Shown here: piece after piece, positions 7,295 to 16,054 of the stretch | Position numbering within the stretch: the stretch's first letter is position 1 | Layout of the letters: every line of letters begins with the position of its first letter | Origin: Bacillota bacterium | GTDB taxonomy: Bacteria; Bacillota; Sulfobacillia; JAJZYS01; JAJYTV01 | Reading direction: 5' to 3' | Length of the DNA stretch: 34,671 bases | Assembly: GCA_021793215.1 (NCBI GenBank) | Contig: JAJYTE010000030.1 | Span: 1 to 34,671, forward strand | The notes under the pieces: generated by a model | Seen by the model: only the letters and a program-made list of their open reading frames with translations | What the model was told of the DNA's origin: nothing | Databases searched by the model: none | Made by a program: the position numbers and the translations under genes

Positions 7295-7915
7295 ATGTTC
7301 GGTCTTTCGCAGTCCGTGCTCGGCGTCGCCTTCCTGGCGGTGCTGCTTCCGATCCTCGCCGTACTCGCCATCCCTGCGATCATCATCGCCGCGATCTACT
7401 TCCACCACCGCGAGCGCATGGCGTACTTCTCGCGCCCACCCTATCCACCGGGCGCAGACCCGTACGCCCCCCCGCCCGACAGCGAGGCGCCGCCGCCGGA
7501 GCCCTACCGCCCACCGTACTCCTACGCCTACAGAGAGCCCGGCTACTCGCGCCACCATCCCGCGCTCTACCACCCGATCGCCCGGATCGGCACCCTGATC
7601 GGGGTCGGACTCGGCATCACGCTCGGATTCCTCACGCTGGGACTCGGTCCATTGCTGCTGGCGGGACTGATCCCGCTCTTCGTCGGGCTGATCCGCCTCG
7701 GCGAATTGTACCTCGGACCAGGGGCCCCTCCGCCCCCCGACAGCGACCTCTCCGTCTGGCTGCACCGCAGCCTTTGGACCGGAGGCATCGGGCTCGCGCT
7801 CCTGCTCGGTCTCCTGACGCTCGGGCCGACGCCCCTCTTGCTCGTCGGCACGGTGCCGCTCGGATACGCCCTTGGACTCGTGCTCGCGTGGGCGCTCGCA
7901 AGGCACGCGACGTGA
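7295..7915 (+). CDS. Proline-rich multi-pass membrane protein, function unknown
   Basis: A 206-residue protein not assigned to a known family. It has a membrane segment at about 7-36, a basic FHHRERMAYF stretch, a proline/tyrosine-rich cytoplasmic or surface linker at 45-90, then hydrophobic segments at about 97-140 and 158-202. The two later halves share a GLxxxLGFLTLGLGPLLL / GLALLLGLLTLGPTPLLL pattern and look like an internal repeat. ATG 7295 has AGGAGG 8 bases upstream, overlapping the end of the preceding gene, so the two form an operon divergent from the ECF sigma. Confidence 0.65.
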   Translation: MFGLSQSVLGVAFLAVLLPILAVLAIPAIIIAAIYFHHRERMAYFSRPPYPPGADPYAPPPDSEAPPPEPYRPPYSYAYREPGYSRHHPALYHPIARIGTLIGVGLGITLGFLTLGLGPLLLAGLIPLFVGLIRLGELYLGPGAPPPPDSDLSVWLHRSLWTGGIGLALLLGLLTLGPTPLLLVGTVPLGYALGLVLAWALARHAT

Positions 7916-8014
7916 GCGAAGGACCGGCCGGGGGCGCTACACCCACTCCTTGCCGCCGGGCGGCGCCTCGGCACAGCGGAGCTCGGCTTCGCAAGAACAC
8001 GTCGCGCGATCAAA

Positions 8015-8045
8015 GAGGCCGGCACCCCCGAGGGGTGCCGGCCTC
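8015..8045. terminator. Hairpin terminator between convergent genes
   Basis: A 14-bp perfect stem (GAGGCCGGCACCCC and complement) with a 3-base loop lies between convergent genes ending at 7915 and 8061. No long T tract follows on either strand. It can serve both directions. Confidence 0.7.
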
Positions 8046-8060
8046 CCTGTCGTCGACCCG

Positions 8061-8708
8061 CTAGTTGCTGATCTGGATCGATCCCGTCATCCAGCCTGCC
8101 GTCGCCATCGTGCCGCCCCATCCGGCGCTGCCGGTGCCGCACGGCTGGTAGCACTGCCAGGTGTAGGTTCCCGCCTTGGCGGGCGTCTTGAAGGTTGCCA
8201 CCACGACCGCGGGCGAACTGGCGCTTGCCGCTGCGGGCAACGGGATGTTGAGGTTCAGGCCCGGCACCGTGAACGTGTGCGCGATCACGCCGTCCGCCTT
8301 GAAGCTGGTCTCCTGCTGGCCGTTCACGGTCTCGGTGTTGCCGACCGTGCCCGTGACCTTGGCGTAGGGAGCCGGGACCTGTCCGCCGCCGTCGTCGTAG
8401 TTCTTGATCGTCACCGTGACGAGCGTGTTCGCGGGAAGCGTCAGCGTCGCGGGGAACGGGTTCTTGCCATCCTGCGAGAAGAACGGCCAAGTCGAGTGCT
8501 GCGCGTTGCCGCCGTTCACGACTTCCCAGCTGAGGTTGACAGTCGCGGGCGCCGTCGTCGTCGAAGTCGACGTCGTCGTCGACGGTGCGGCTGCGCTGGC
8601 GTTGCCGGCGGCCTGCTGCTGTCCGCAGCCGGCGGCCGCGAGTCCGATCAGTGCGAATACGGCCGCAGCCGAAGCGATGCGTGAGAATGTACCAACGTTT
8701 CTCGTCAT
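8061..8708 (-). CDS. Cupredoxin-like copper lipoprotein
   Basis: A 215-residue exported lipoprotein: signal peptide with lipobox LAAAGC (Cys28), then a Thr/Ser-rich linker (43-56) and one beta-sandwich domain. Candidate copper ligands are His144 in IAHTF, Cys186 and Cys190 in WQCYQPCG, and Met201 or Met207. The CxxxCG spacing recalls the CuA loop of cytochrome oxidase subunit II, but the following histidine is missing, so a mononuclear site is more likely. It could be a sulfocyanin-like electron carrier or a copper-storing protein. ATG 8708 has GGGGGAAG upstream. It stands alone, ending at the shared terminator. Confidence 0.7.
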   Translation of the reverse strand: MTRNVGTFSRIASAAAVFALIGLAAAGCGQQQAAGNASAAAPSTTTSTSTTTAPATVNLSWEVVNGGNAQHSTWPFFSQDGKNPFPATLTLPANTLVTVTIKNYDDGGGQVPAPYAKVTGTVGNTETVNGQQETSFKADGVIAHTFTVPGLNLNIPLPAAASASSPAVVVATFKTPAKAGTYTWQCYQPCGTGSAGWGGTMATAGWMTGSIQISN

Positions 8709-9054
8709 CTCTGCTTCCCCCTCGAAGCGAATCTCCTGGACGGCCACATTGTCTCAAGCACCGTCCGGTTCGCAGAGGGGCGATCGGCCCAAAATAGGAC
8801 CGTCGGTACGGGGTCTGCGCCACATGACCATATGTCCTGGGCCACGTCCGTTTGCTGACCCTAGGCGGTCCATTTGTCGCCTGCAGAGGGCGGGCGTCGC
8901 ATCACAAGACCAAGCGGGCTGCACGCGTGCAAGCGTCCGGCCCACTCTCTTCAGCCAATCACCGTGCGTCAAAGGGCCCGCACGGACAAGTTCATCGCGG
9001 CATATGCAACGGCGCTTCGTCGCCCTGCGCTACGCTCGCGTAGCATCTGCGCGG
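8709..9054. other. 346-base gap without a supported gene
   Basis: This stretch separates the cupredoxin gene from mazG. Open frames here show no family resemblance and no ribosome site. I see no convincing -10/-35 pair for the cupredoxin gene, only a small hairpin next to mazG (9029-9044). Confidence 0.5.
9029..9044 (-). terminator. Weak hairpin after mazG
   Basis: GCTACGC-TC-GCGTAGC forms a 6-7 bp stem 11 bases past the mazG stop. It is short and has no T tract, so it may not terminate alone. Confidence 0.3.
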
Positions 9055-9351
9055 CTAGTCGCTTCGTTCGCCGCGCGCCGTCTGCTTTCGCAGCACCGCC
9101 TGTGCTGCCGCGCCAAGGTCTGTGCCGAGCTGGTACGCCAGCAAGGCGAGTACGAAGAGCGCGTCGCCGATCTCGGCCGCTGCCGGCTCGGCATCCGGCG
9201 CCAGGCGCTTGCGCCCCGCCTGCGCGTTCACGTGGCGCGCGATCTCCCCGACCTCCTCCACGAGGCGCGTCACGTTCTCGGCCGGGGTCCAGTACCCGCC
9301 GTTTCCGTCCACCCATGCCTCCGCGGCTGCCTGGAACTGCCCGATTTCCAT
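9055..9351 (-). CDS. MazG-like nucleotide pyrophosphohydrolase
   Basis: A 98-residue single-domain member of the all-alpha NTP pyrophosphatase superfamily. The metal-binding acidic residues appear as RLVEEVGEIARHV (EExxE) and EIGDALFVLALLAYQ (ExxD), in the standard order. Such proteins hydrolyse non-canonical NTPs to NMP and PPi. ATG 9351 has GAGGAGG 6 bases upstream, which overlaps the mutY stop, so it is translationally linked to mutY. The pairing suggests a joint role against damaged nucleotides; the exact substrate cannot be read from sequence. Confidence 0.85.
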   Translation of the reverse strand: MEIGQFQAAAEAWVDGNGGYWTPAENVTRLVEEVGEIARHVNAQAGRKRLAPDAEPAAAEIGDALFVLALLAYQLGTDLGAAAQAVLRKQTARGERSD

Positions 9352-9362
9352 GTCCCGCCTCC

Positions 9363-10409
9363 TCAAAGTACTGCGCGAAATGCACGCGGCACCGCGACCT
9401 CGGCGAGGCGTTCGGGTGGAAGCCACTGCGCCGGCGCGGCGATCGCTTGTGGATGCTCGGCGACGAGGGCGACGACCTCACCCTCCCAAACTTGGTGCGT
9501 GAACACGTGCCGCATCGGCCAGCGCGTGCCCACCGCGCACCCAAAGACGCCCCAGCGGCCCACCTCGCGGAGCAGATCTCCCAGCGTTGGCGGCTCGTCC
9601 GCACCGAACACGTGCGGCGGCTCCCACAGTCCACCGAGCAGCCCGCGCGGCGGACGCGGCCGCCAGGCCTGTCCTTGCGGCGAAACGAGCTGGGCCGCCA
9701 GGATCCGCCGAACCGGCGCGACGGCCTTCCGGGAACGCACGCCGAAGGCTTCCGGCGCGCCGCTCGCGGCGGCTGCACAGTCCCCCTGCAGCGGACATGC
9801 GGCGCACGCCGGGCGCCGCGCCGTGCAGACGCCGGCACCGAGGTCCATCAGCGCGTCGCCGAGCACGCTCGGCGGCGCCTGGGTGAACCAGGCTTGCAGG
9901 AGACCCTGCGCCGCGCGGGCGGACGCGGCGTCGAGCGGGTCGCCGGGCACACCGCCGAAGCGCAGCGCAATGCGGCGCAGGTTGGCATCGAGCGGGGGAT
10001 CCGCGATACCGAACGCGAAGCTGCGCAGTGCGCTGGCCACGTACGGTCCCACCCCGGGCAGCCGCAGCAGCGCCGTGCGCTCTGAAGGTAGCGCGGCACC
10101 GCTCGCCACGAGTTCTTGGGCGAGGCGATGCAGGTTGCGCGCCCTGGCGTAGTAGCCGAGTCCTTCCCAGCTGCGCAGCACCTCTTGGAGCGGTGCCGCG
10201 GCCAAGCACCCGAGGTCCGGGAAGCGCTGCACAAACGCCTCGTAGCGCGGCGCGACCGTTTGCGCGCGCGTTTGCTGCAGCATCGCCTCGGCGATCAGCA
10301 CGCGGTAGGGCGTGCGCGGCTCCCGGCGCCAGGGAAGATCGCGCGCCTGTTCGCCGTACCATTGCAGCACGGCCGTTGCGGGCGAGGTCTCGTGCGCGCT
10401 CCGGACCAT
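9363..10409 (-). CDS. mutY: Adenine DNA glycosylase
   Basis: MutY removes adenine mispaired with 8-oxoguanine. In 348 residues it shows DLPWRREPRTPYRVLIAEAMLQQT with catalytic Glu41, the helix-hairpin-helix LPGVGPYVASAL at 118-129, catalytic Asp141 in LDANLRRI, and the iron-sulfur cysteines 195, 202, 205 and 211 (C-x6-C-x2-C-x5-C). A NUDIX-like C-terminal domain with GLLGGLWEPPH follows, where MutY reads 8-oxoG. I used ATG 10409, which places the conserved core close to the N-terminus; the frame is open to 10526. It is co-directional with mazG 11 bases downstream. Confidence 0.93.
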   Translation of the reverse strand: MVRSAHETSPATAVLQWYGEQARDLPWRREPRTPYRVLIAEAMLQQTRAQTVAPRYEAFVQRFPDLGCLAAAPLQEVLRSWEGLGYYARARNLHRLAQELVASGAALPSERTALLRLPGVGPYVASALRSFAFGIADPPLDANLRRIALRFGGVPGDPLDAASARAAQGLLQAWFTQAPPSVLGDALMDLGAGVCTARRPACAACPLQGDCAAAASGAPEAFGVRSRKAVAPVRRILAAQLVSPQGQAWRPRPPRGLLGGLWEPPHVFGADEPPTLGDLLREVGRWGVFGCAVGTRWPMRHVFTHQVWEGEVVALVAEHPQAIAAPAQWLPPERLAEVAVPRAFRAVL

Positions 10410-10552
10410 TGAACTCTGGCACTCCCCTCGGACAGCGAGGTTCGTCCCGCGACGCGCGAATCCCTCGCGAGACTTGGCGAACGATGCGGAGAAGGGTTCA
10501 CGCGCGTCCTCTGTCGAATCAGGCACCCAGCAGCATCTAGGAAGGTGTGCGC

Positions 10553-12166
10553 GTGGCGGAGTTCCCCTTGGACCGCCTGCTCGCTTCCGCGGAGCAGCCG
10601 GACCTGACGGTGCGGCTGTCGGACGAGGACCCGGAGCTGGCCCCGCTCGACCGCTGGCTCGCGGCGCTGCAGGCGACCGTGCGCCACTTCACCAGCCAAA
10701 CGGCACGGGTCGCGATCCACGCGGCGCGCACGAGCCGGCACATCGTGGAGGTAGCCGACGGCGCGCGCGCCGTGCGCGAGCACGCGGAGGTCTCCTCGCA
10801 GATGATCGACCAGTCGCGACAGGCCGCGCAGGAGATCGCCGAGACGGCCTCCGCGGCCGCGGGGATCGGTGCCTTGATCGCGAGCGAGTCGGCCCAGGCG
10901 GCGGATCTCTTGGGGTCCGCCACCGAGTCCAGCCACGCGATCGCCCAAGAGGTTTCGACCACCGAGCAATTGATGGCGCAGCTCGCGCAGTCGGTCGGCA
11001 GGATCGCGGAGATGAGCGACCTGATCGAAGACGTGGCGAAGAGGACGAATCTCCTGTCGCTGAACGCGGCCATCGAGGCGGCGCGCGCCGGCGAGCACGG
11101 TCGCGGGTTCCGCGTCGTCGCCGACGAAGTCCGCCGCCTCGCGGACCGAACGCAGATCTCCACGCAGGAGATCGCGCAACTGCTCGCTGCCACCAAACAG
11201 GAACTTGCGGCGACGCTCGGCGCCGTGCAGCGCAGCGCGCACCTGGCCGGCGAGGTTGCCGGCCGCACGGAGCAGGCGAACCGCGCCACGGCCCACGTCG
11301 TCGGAGGCATCGGGGAATTCTCGCAGATGGTCCAGCGCATCGCGGCGGCCACGCAGGAGCAGACGGCATCGATGCAGGACGCCGCCGAGCGGCTGCAGGC
11401 GGTCGAAGGTGAGGCCCAGTCCCTCGCCGCCGCGACGAAAGGGCTCGAGGAGCAGGCGCGAAGGATGTCGAGCGATGCGGAGGCCGGCTACGGTGCGTTG
11501 GGACGCGTTCGGGCCGGCACGTTCGTCGACGACGTCCGCCAGGACCTCGAGGGCTGCGCCCGGGAGCTCGAGGCCCTCTTCGATGGGGCCATCTCGGACG
11601 GCCGGCTGACGGTCGACGACGCCTTGGACGTCGCCTACGTCCCGATCGTAGGAGACGAGGTGCGCAGCCTCTCGCGGCTGTTCCGCGTCGACCGCGTGCC
11701 TTTCTCCGGCTTCGGTCCGCCGAAGTACCGGACGCGCTACTCCGAGGTGCTGGACGGGGCCGCGATGCAGATCCTCGACCGCTACCTCGCGCACTCCCCC
11801 CGTTACCTATTCTTCATCGCCGCGGATCTCAACGCGTACTGTTTCACCCACAACCGGCGCAATGCGGCCGACTGGACAGGAGATGCGGCGCAGGATAACT
11901 TGCGAAGCCGACTCAAGCGGATTTACGATGAGCCCGTTGTGGTCGCCGCGTCGCGCGTCGGCCTTGCGGCCGACGGCGTTCCCCATCCGGCGACACGGCA
12001 TGACTTCGAACGCGCAGGCGCTCGCCTCGACGAGCGCGCTCCCGCGCTCTTCGCGCGAACCTACCTGCGCGACGATGGCGGCGCAACGACGCTCTTCTCC
12101 GTTCCGCTCTACGTAGCGGCGAGACGATACGGCGCGATCTGCGCCAGTTGGCAGGAGGATGGCTAG
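10553..12166 (+). CDS. Soluble methyl-accepting chemotaxis protein with C-terminal sensor domain
   Basis: A 537-residue chemoreceptor with no transmembrane segment. Residues 35 to about 310 are a long Ala/Glu-rich coiled coil whose hairpin tip reads [20 protein letters not shown] near residue 165, the CheA/CheW contact site. The C-terminal 200 residues form a separate domain with [27 protein letters not shown] and a final TYLRDDGG...[12 protein letters not shown] stretch, resembling the C-terminal sensor found in inverted-order cytosolic receptors. GTG 10553 has AGGAAGG 7 bases upstream, against 1 base for GTG 10547. The ligand is unknown. No other che gene is in the window. Confidence 0.87.
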   Translation: MAEFPLDRLLASAEQPDLTVRLSDEDPELAPLDRWLAALQATVRHFTSQTARVAIHAARTSRHIVEVADGARAVREHAEVSSQMIDQSRQAAQEIAETASAAAGIGALIASESAQAADLLGSATESSHAIAQEVSTTEQLMAQLAQSVGRIAEMSDLIEDVAKRTNLLSLNAAIEAARAGEHGRGFRVVADEVRRLADRTQISTQEIAQLLAATKQELAATLGAVQRSAHLAGEVAGRTEQANRATAHVVGGIGEFSQMVQRIAAATQEQTASMQDAAERLQAVEGEAQSLAAATKGLEEQARRMSSDAEAGYGALGRVRAGTFVDDVRQDLEGCARELEALFDGAISDGRLTVDDALDVAYVPIVGDEVRSLSRLFRVDRVPFSGFGPPKYRTRYSEVLDGAAMQILDRYLAHSPRYLFFIAADLNAYCFTHNRRNAADWTGDAAQDNLRSRLKRIYDEPVVVAASRVGLAADGVPHPATRHDFERAGARLDERAPALFARTYLRDDGGATTLFSVPLYVAARRYGAICASWQEDG

Positions 12167-12561
12167 CCGGCGGCGGCAAGCTGCTCGCGCAGATTGTCGC
12201 GCAGCCTGCGCCAGATGCTCTCCTGCATCATCGGCCAAAGCCTGCCGCCATGCAGGCGGCTCGCAACCTTGAGGGTGTCGTCCAGCAGATCCATCAGGTG
12301 CTGCGCGTCGTCCCGCGGCATGACGATGCGGCGCGGCGTGCAGACCTCCGTGTAGAGGTGCAGGGCAGCGCGATCGTAGCGGTTTGACGGAACGGCTCCT
12401 GGTGGCTCCGGCCTGCCCTCGATCTGGGCGTTCCGCCAGAGGAACCCTCCGACCCGGGCGAGCAGCGCCTCGTCGAGCGCGCAAGCCAGCGTGTTCGCGA
12501 GCCCGTTCAGCGCCAGTTCCTGTTCGGCCGGTCCAAGCGGTGGCAGTTCGAGGGACAGCAT
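12163..12561 (-). CDS. Conserved-looking hypothetical protein
   Basis: I do not recognise this 132-residue protein. It is mostly helical, with no signal peptide or membrane segment. The C-terminal half is amphipathic and charged ([35 protein letters not shown]). ATG 12561 has GGGGAG 8 bases upstream, and a TAGAAT -10 lies about 36 bases further up, which support it as a real gene. Its stop overlaps the chemoreceptor stop by 4 bases in convergent orientation. Confidence 0.6.
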   Translation of the reverse strand: MLSLELPPLGPAEQELALNGLANTLACALDEALLARVGGFLWRNAQIEGRPEPPGAVPSNRYDRAALHLYTEVCTPRRIVMPRDDAQHLMDLLDDTLKVASRLHGGRLWPMMQESIWRRLRDNLREQLAAAG

Positions 12562-12596
12562 GACTGACGCTCCCCAGAGAAGACGACCCAACGACG

Positions 12597-12625
12597 ATTC
12601 TACGCGTTTGCCAATTGTCAGTCGA
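12597..12625 (-). promoter_or_regulatory. Candidate promoter of the 12163-12561 gene
   Basis: On the minus strand TCGACT, a 17-base spacer and TAGAAT precede the gene, with the -10 about 36 bases from its ATG. The -10 is good and the -35 matches 4 of 6. Confidence 0.4.
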
Positions 12626-12650
12626 GCCTGACGGCGGGGAGGGCACCCGG

Positions 12651-13898
12651 TTGAGAAGAAGGTTCCGCTTGCGCGCCAAGTTCGTCTGGCTCGTGGTGAT
12701 CATACTCGTGCTCGTGGGCGGCTTCGCGTTCGCGAAGAGCTGGCTCGGGCAGTCTTCGGCACCAGGCGGTTCGACGGCGAAGAACTTCTCCCAGAACGTT
12801 CCCTACAACATCCTGCTGGTCGGCAACAACGCGCGCCAGGCGGGGGGGCCCCTCTCCCTGGGCACATCCGGTGGCCAGGCGGACATCCTGATCGTCGTGC
12901 ACATCGACCCGAAGACGCACGACGTCACGCTGATCTCGGTCCCCCGGGACCTCCTGATCGCGCTGCCCGGTTGGCGCGACCCGATCCCCAAGGTGAAGGA
13001 GAGCTTCTTCCTCGGCCTGCAGCAGAGTCCCCAGCGCGGGCCGCAGCTCGCGATGCAGGTCGTGAGCCACTTCACCGGCATGCCGATCCACGCCTACATC
13101 GCGACCGACTTCCAAGGATTCGTCGACGCCGTGAACGCCGTCGGCTGCGTCAACGTCTACATCCCGGCGCGGCTGTACGATCCATTGCATAGCGCGGCAG
13201 ACTTCCAGAAGGGCTGGCACTGCCTCTCGGGAACCTGGGCGCTCGCCTACATCCGCATCCGCCAGAACGCCGCCGGCAACAGCTTCCGCACGAACGACTT
13301 CCAGCGGATGGGTGCCGAGCAGCAAGTGCTGTTGGCCCTCAAGGACAAGCTGCTGAAGAACCCCGTGCAGGCGGCACTGCACCTGCCGTCCCTCATCTCC
13401 GCATGGAGCAAGGACGTCGCGACGAACCTGACGCACAGCCAGCTCCTCGCGCTCGGCATGAGCCTCGCGCACGCGCATCTGCAGAAGGTGACGCTCGGCA
13501 GCATCGCGGACTCCATGCAGCTCGCGGCGATGCCGCTGCCGGGCATCAACGCGGAGAACTCGATCGAGGGCGCCTACTACGACGTGCTCGACGTGGCGAA
13601 CGTCACGAAGGCGTTGAAGCCATACGGCTCGAAGGGCGCCTGGACCGGATTGCCGCCCTTCCCTGCCCCGAAGGACGTCCCGATCACGCTCTACGGCAGC
13701 CAATCCTGGATGGCCGAGCTGCAGAAGGCCGGCTTCACCGTGACGTACGGCGGCGCCTCCGCAGGCACCTCGCAGTTGACGGTCGTCTTCCCAAACGGCA
13801 ACCCGACGTCCGGCTTCGCCGTCGCACGCACGCTCGGGACCAGCAATGAGCTCGTGAAACCGGGCGCCGTCTCCCAGGTGACGGTGTACGCTCCCTGA
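12651..13898 (+). CDS. LytR-CpsA-Psr (LCP) family cell-wall ligase
   Basis: LCP proteins transfer lipid-linked glycopolymers to peptidoglycan outside the membrane. This 415-residue protein has a basic N-terminus, one membrane anchor (FVWLVVIILVLVGGFAF) and the LCP domain: YNILLVGNNAR, DILIVVHIDPKTHDVTLISV, PRDLLIALPG, then TWALAYIRIRQ. The usual RSD triplet reads GQAD, so the arginine is replaced. A C-terminal region of about 110 residues resembles LytR_C. TTG 12651 is chosen because GGGGAGGG lies 7 bases upstream; the TTG at 12615 has no such site. It ends at CTGA, where the next frame may begin. Confidence 0.88.
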   Translation: MRRRFRLRAKFVWLVVIILVLVGGFAFAKSWLGQSSAPGGSTAKNFSQNVPYNILLVGNNARQAGGPLSLGTSGGQADILIVVHIDPKTHDVTLISVPRDLLIALPGWRDPIPKVKESFFLGLQQSPQRGPQLAMQVVSHFTGMPIHAYIATDFQGFVDAVNAVGCVNVYIPARLYDPLHSAADFQKGWHCLSGTWALAYIRIRQNAAGNSFRTNDFQRMGAEQQVLLALKDKLLKNPVQAALHLPSLISAWSKDVATNLTHSQLLALGMSLAHAHLQKVTLGSIADSMQLAAMPLPGINAENSIEGAYYDVLDVANVTKALKPYGSKGAWTGLPPFPAPKDVPITLYGSQSWMAELQKAGFTVTYGGASAGTSQLTVVFPNGNPTSGFAVARTLGTSNELVKPGAVSQVTVYAP

Positions 13899-13951
13899 GC
13901 CGGCGGCACCCCAGACGACGCCTCAAACGGCCGCTGAGGGCGCTCGGCGCA

Positions 13952-15028
13952 TTGCTCGTGCTGGCTTTCGCAGTGACTGTCCTGCGGCCGGCGCCGAGCG
14001 TCTCCCTGCACGCGCTCCCGCGTCCCGCGCTTCCGAAGCCGCCAACGATCCACGCGCCCGCCTGGAGCGCAGCGTACGACGGCGCTCTGCTCACGGGCCA
14101 GGACCTTTCGACGCCGCGCCCGACCGGGTCGACAGTCAAACTCCTGACGGCGCTCGTGGTCGTGGCCGACCCCTCTCTGCCCCCCACCCGCGTCATCACC
14201 GTCAGCGCGCAAGAGGCCCTGGCTGCCGCGGTCGGTGCGCGCCGGGGCGACTCGGAGCTGCCGCTCGTACCGGGCGAGCGATTGACCGTCCATGACCTCA
14301 TGCTCGCGCTATTGCTGCCGAGCGGGGACGACGCGGCGGACCTGCTTGCGGCACACGCCGCCGGGGGAACGAGGGCCTTTCTTTCTCGCATGGACGCGCT
14401 CGCCCTGCGCCTGCACCTCGGCTGGTCGCGCTTCAACGACCCGTCCGGTCTCAGCGCGCAGGACCGCATCACCGCGGCTGGTGCAATCCGCCTCGCGACG
14501 GCCGCGCTGAAGAGCCCACGCATCGCCGCCATCGTGCGCCTGCGGACGGCGCGCCTGAGCGACGGCCAGGTCCTCCGAAACCTCAACCAGCTGCTCTTCA
14601 CCTACCCGGGCGCGATCGGCATGAAGACAGGCTACACGATCGCCGCCGGCCACAACCTCATCTTCGCCGCGCGCAGTGCCGGAGCGACGCTCGCTGGCAG
14701 CGTGCTGCACGAGGCGGACTTCCAGACCACGTTCGCCGACGCGGCGCAGATCCTCGACTATGACCGCCGCGCCGGATCCGCACGCACCCTGCCGGCAGGC
14801 ACGGTCGTCGCCACGGTGCGCTGGCCCTTCGGCCTACACCAGACCCTGCGCCTCGAGAGTCCCCTCTTCCTCGGCCCGGAAGGTGCGCCACGCCCGCGGG
14901 TCCAACTCGGCTCCGCCACTTTGCTCTCGCGGGGCGGCGCGGTCGGCACAGTGCGTGCGGCGGGAGCATCGGCGGCGGTTGCGGCAGCGGGGCTGCCACG
15001 CTGGCTTCAGATCTGGCGCAGCCTTTGA
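13952..15028 (+). CDS. D-alanyl-D-alanine carboxypeptidase (peptidase S11) with altered SxN motif
   Basis: A serine peptidase that trims the terminal D-Ala of peptidoglycan pentapeptides. From TTG 13952 it has 358 residues, with catalytic Ser60-Lys63 in GSTVK and KTG at 225-227. The second motif, SGN in the family, is SGD here (124-126). The start is uncertain: TTG 13952 leaves no basic n-region before the signal helix, while the frame is open upstream and encodes RRHPRRRLKRPLR. CTG 13895, overlapping the LCP stop as CTGA, would give a proper signal peptide. The C-terminal part is a beta domain followed by an amphipathic anchor (GLPRWLQIWRSL). Confidence 0.85.
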   Translation: MLVLAFAVTVLRPAPSVSLHALPRPALPKPPTIHAPAWSAAYDGALLTGQDLSTPRPTGSTVKLLTALVVVADPSLPPTRVITVSAQEALAAAVGARRGDSELPLVPGERLTVHDLMLALLLPSGDDAADLLAAHAAGGTRAFLSRMDALALRLHLGWSRFNDPSGLSAQDRITAAGAIRLATAALKSPRIAAIVRLRTARLSDGQVLRNLNQLLFTYPGAIGMKTGYTIAAGHNLIFAARSAGATLAGSVLHEADFQTTFADAAQILDYDRRAGSARTLPAGTVVATVRWPFGLHQTLRLESPLFLGPEGAPRPRVQLGSATLLSRGGAVGTVRAAGASAAVAAAGLPRWLQIWRSL

Positions 15029-15064
15029 CCGCTAAGAGCTGAACGCCCTCGGGTCCCCTCCCGG

Positions 15065-16018
15065 CTAGAGGCCGAACCCCGGTGGCGCCTTCAGCTCTGG
15101 GTCAACACCGTGCAGCACGGCGTAGAGGCGCGCCAGGTACTGCAGGGGCCTGAGCTGGAACGATTCCACATGGTGCGCGCCGGGCACGAGCCAGAGCTGC
15201 GCGTTCGGGTCGGTCCGCCGCAGCGTCTTGTAGAGGAGCTTCGCGTTGGCGTCCGGGACCGTTTTGTCCTTCTTCCCGGCGATCAGCAGGACGGGGCGCC
15301 CCCCAAGCGCCCGGAGGTGGGCCAAGGGGTCCACCGTCGCCGGGTTGACGCCCGTGAGCGGCGGAGTCAGCGTGAGGATGATCCAGTCGAAGGGGAAGGC
15401 GGGCAGACTCGTCCACACGGGCAGGCTGCGCTGCAGGTACGGCACGAGCGCGGCGAACGGCGAATCGGCCACGACCGCCGCGACGTGCGGATCCGCCTCG
15501 CCTGCCATCAGCGCGATCGTTGCGCCCATCGAGTAGCCGACGATCGCCACCTTCGACCGCGGCGCGTAGGTGCTGCGCACCGCCTGCACGGCGCCCAAGA
15601 GGTCCCGCACCTCGAACTCGCCGACCGACACGAGACTTCCGGGGCTGCGGCCCTCGGCGCGGTAGTCGAAGGTCAGGATGTTGGCGCCCCAAAGGTGGAC
15701 AGCCCGCATCATCAGGAGCCCCGGAACGCCGATGTCGGCGCGATTCGAGCCGTAGCCATGGGAGAATACGACGGTCAGGGACGTGGGCTCCCCCGCCGGG
15801 ATGAACCAGCCTCGCAGCTTCAGATGGTCAACGGCGCTGAAGAAGCGCACCTGTCGGTAGGGCATCCCCCAGAAGGACGGCGTCGTCGGCAGCTTCATCC
15901 TCGGCAGGTGCGTCAGGCTCCATCCGACGTAGACCCCGTACCCCGAAAGGCCGCAGAAGACCACCACAAGTCCGGTGATCACGTGCCGCCACCGGATGCG
16001 CCGACGCCACCAGGACAC
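15065..16018 (-). CDS. Membrane-anchored alpha/beta hydrolase
   Basis: A 317-residue alpha/beta hydrolase with an N-terminal membrane helix (HVITGLVVVFCGLSGYGVYVG). The fold is clear: oxyanion motif VVFSHGYGSNR, FDYRAEGRS, nucleophile elbow GYSMGA with serine near residue 164, acid region LIAGKKDKTVPD and catalytic histidine in GAHHVESF. It resembles the BEM46/YqkD-type group. GTG 16018 has GGAGGG 6 bases upstream. It is the last gene of the operon after the UbiB-like protein (36-base gap). The substrate is unknown. Confidence 0.87.
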   Translation of the reverse strand: MSWWRRRIRWRHVITGLVVVFCGLSGYGVYVGWSLTHLPRMKLPTTPSFWGMPYRQVRFFSAVDHLKLRGWFIPAGEPTSLTVVFSHGYGSNRADIGVPGLLMMRAVHLWGANILTFDYRAEGRSPGSLVSVGEFEVRDLLGAVQAVRSTYAPRSKVAIVGYSMGATIALMAGEADPHVAAVVADSPFAALVPYLQRSLPVWTSLPAFPFDWIILTLTPPLTGVNPATVDPLAHLRALGGRPVLLIAGKKDKTVPDANAKLLYKTLRRTDPNAQLWLVPGAHHVESFQLRPLQYLARLYAVLHGVDPELKAPPGFGL

Positions 16019-16054
16019 CGCATTCCCTCCAGGCGCGAACTCCGGCGAATGAGG

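Noticed and set aside
7716-7760. Proline/glycine-rich and alanine-rich low-complexity stretches as repeats
   Set aside because: They are ordinary linkers in membrane proteins and reflect GC-rich codon use, not DNA repeat arrays.
8754-8972. 72-codon minus-strand frame in the gap before the cupredoxin gene
   Set aside because: Arg/Trp-rich translation with no ribosome site, family resemblance or coupling to neighbours.
12618-13703. 361-codon minus-strand frame opposite the LCP gene
   Set aside because: The plus-strand frame has clear LCP motifs, signal anchor and ribosome site; the antisense translation is Arg/Val/Asp-rich without motifs.
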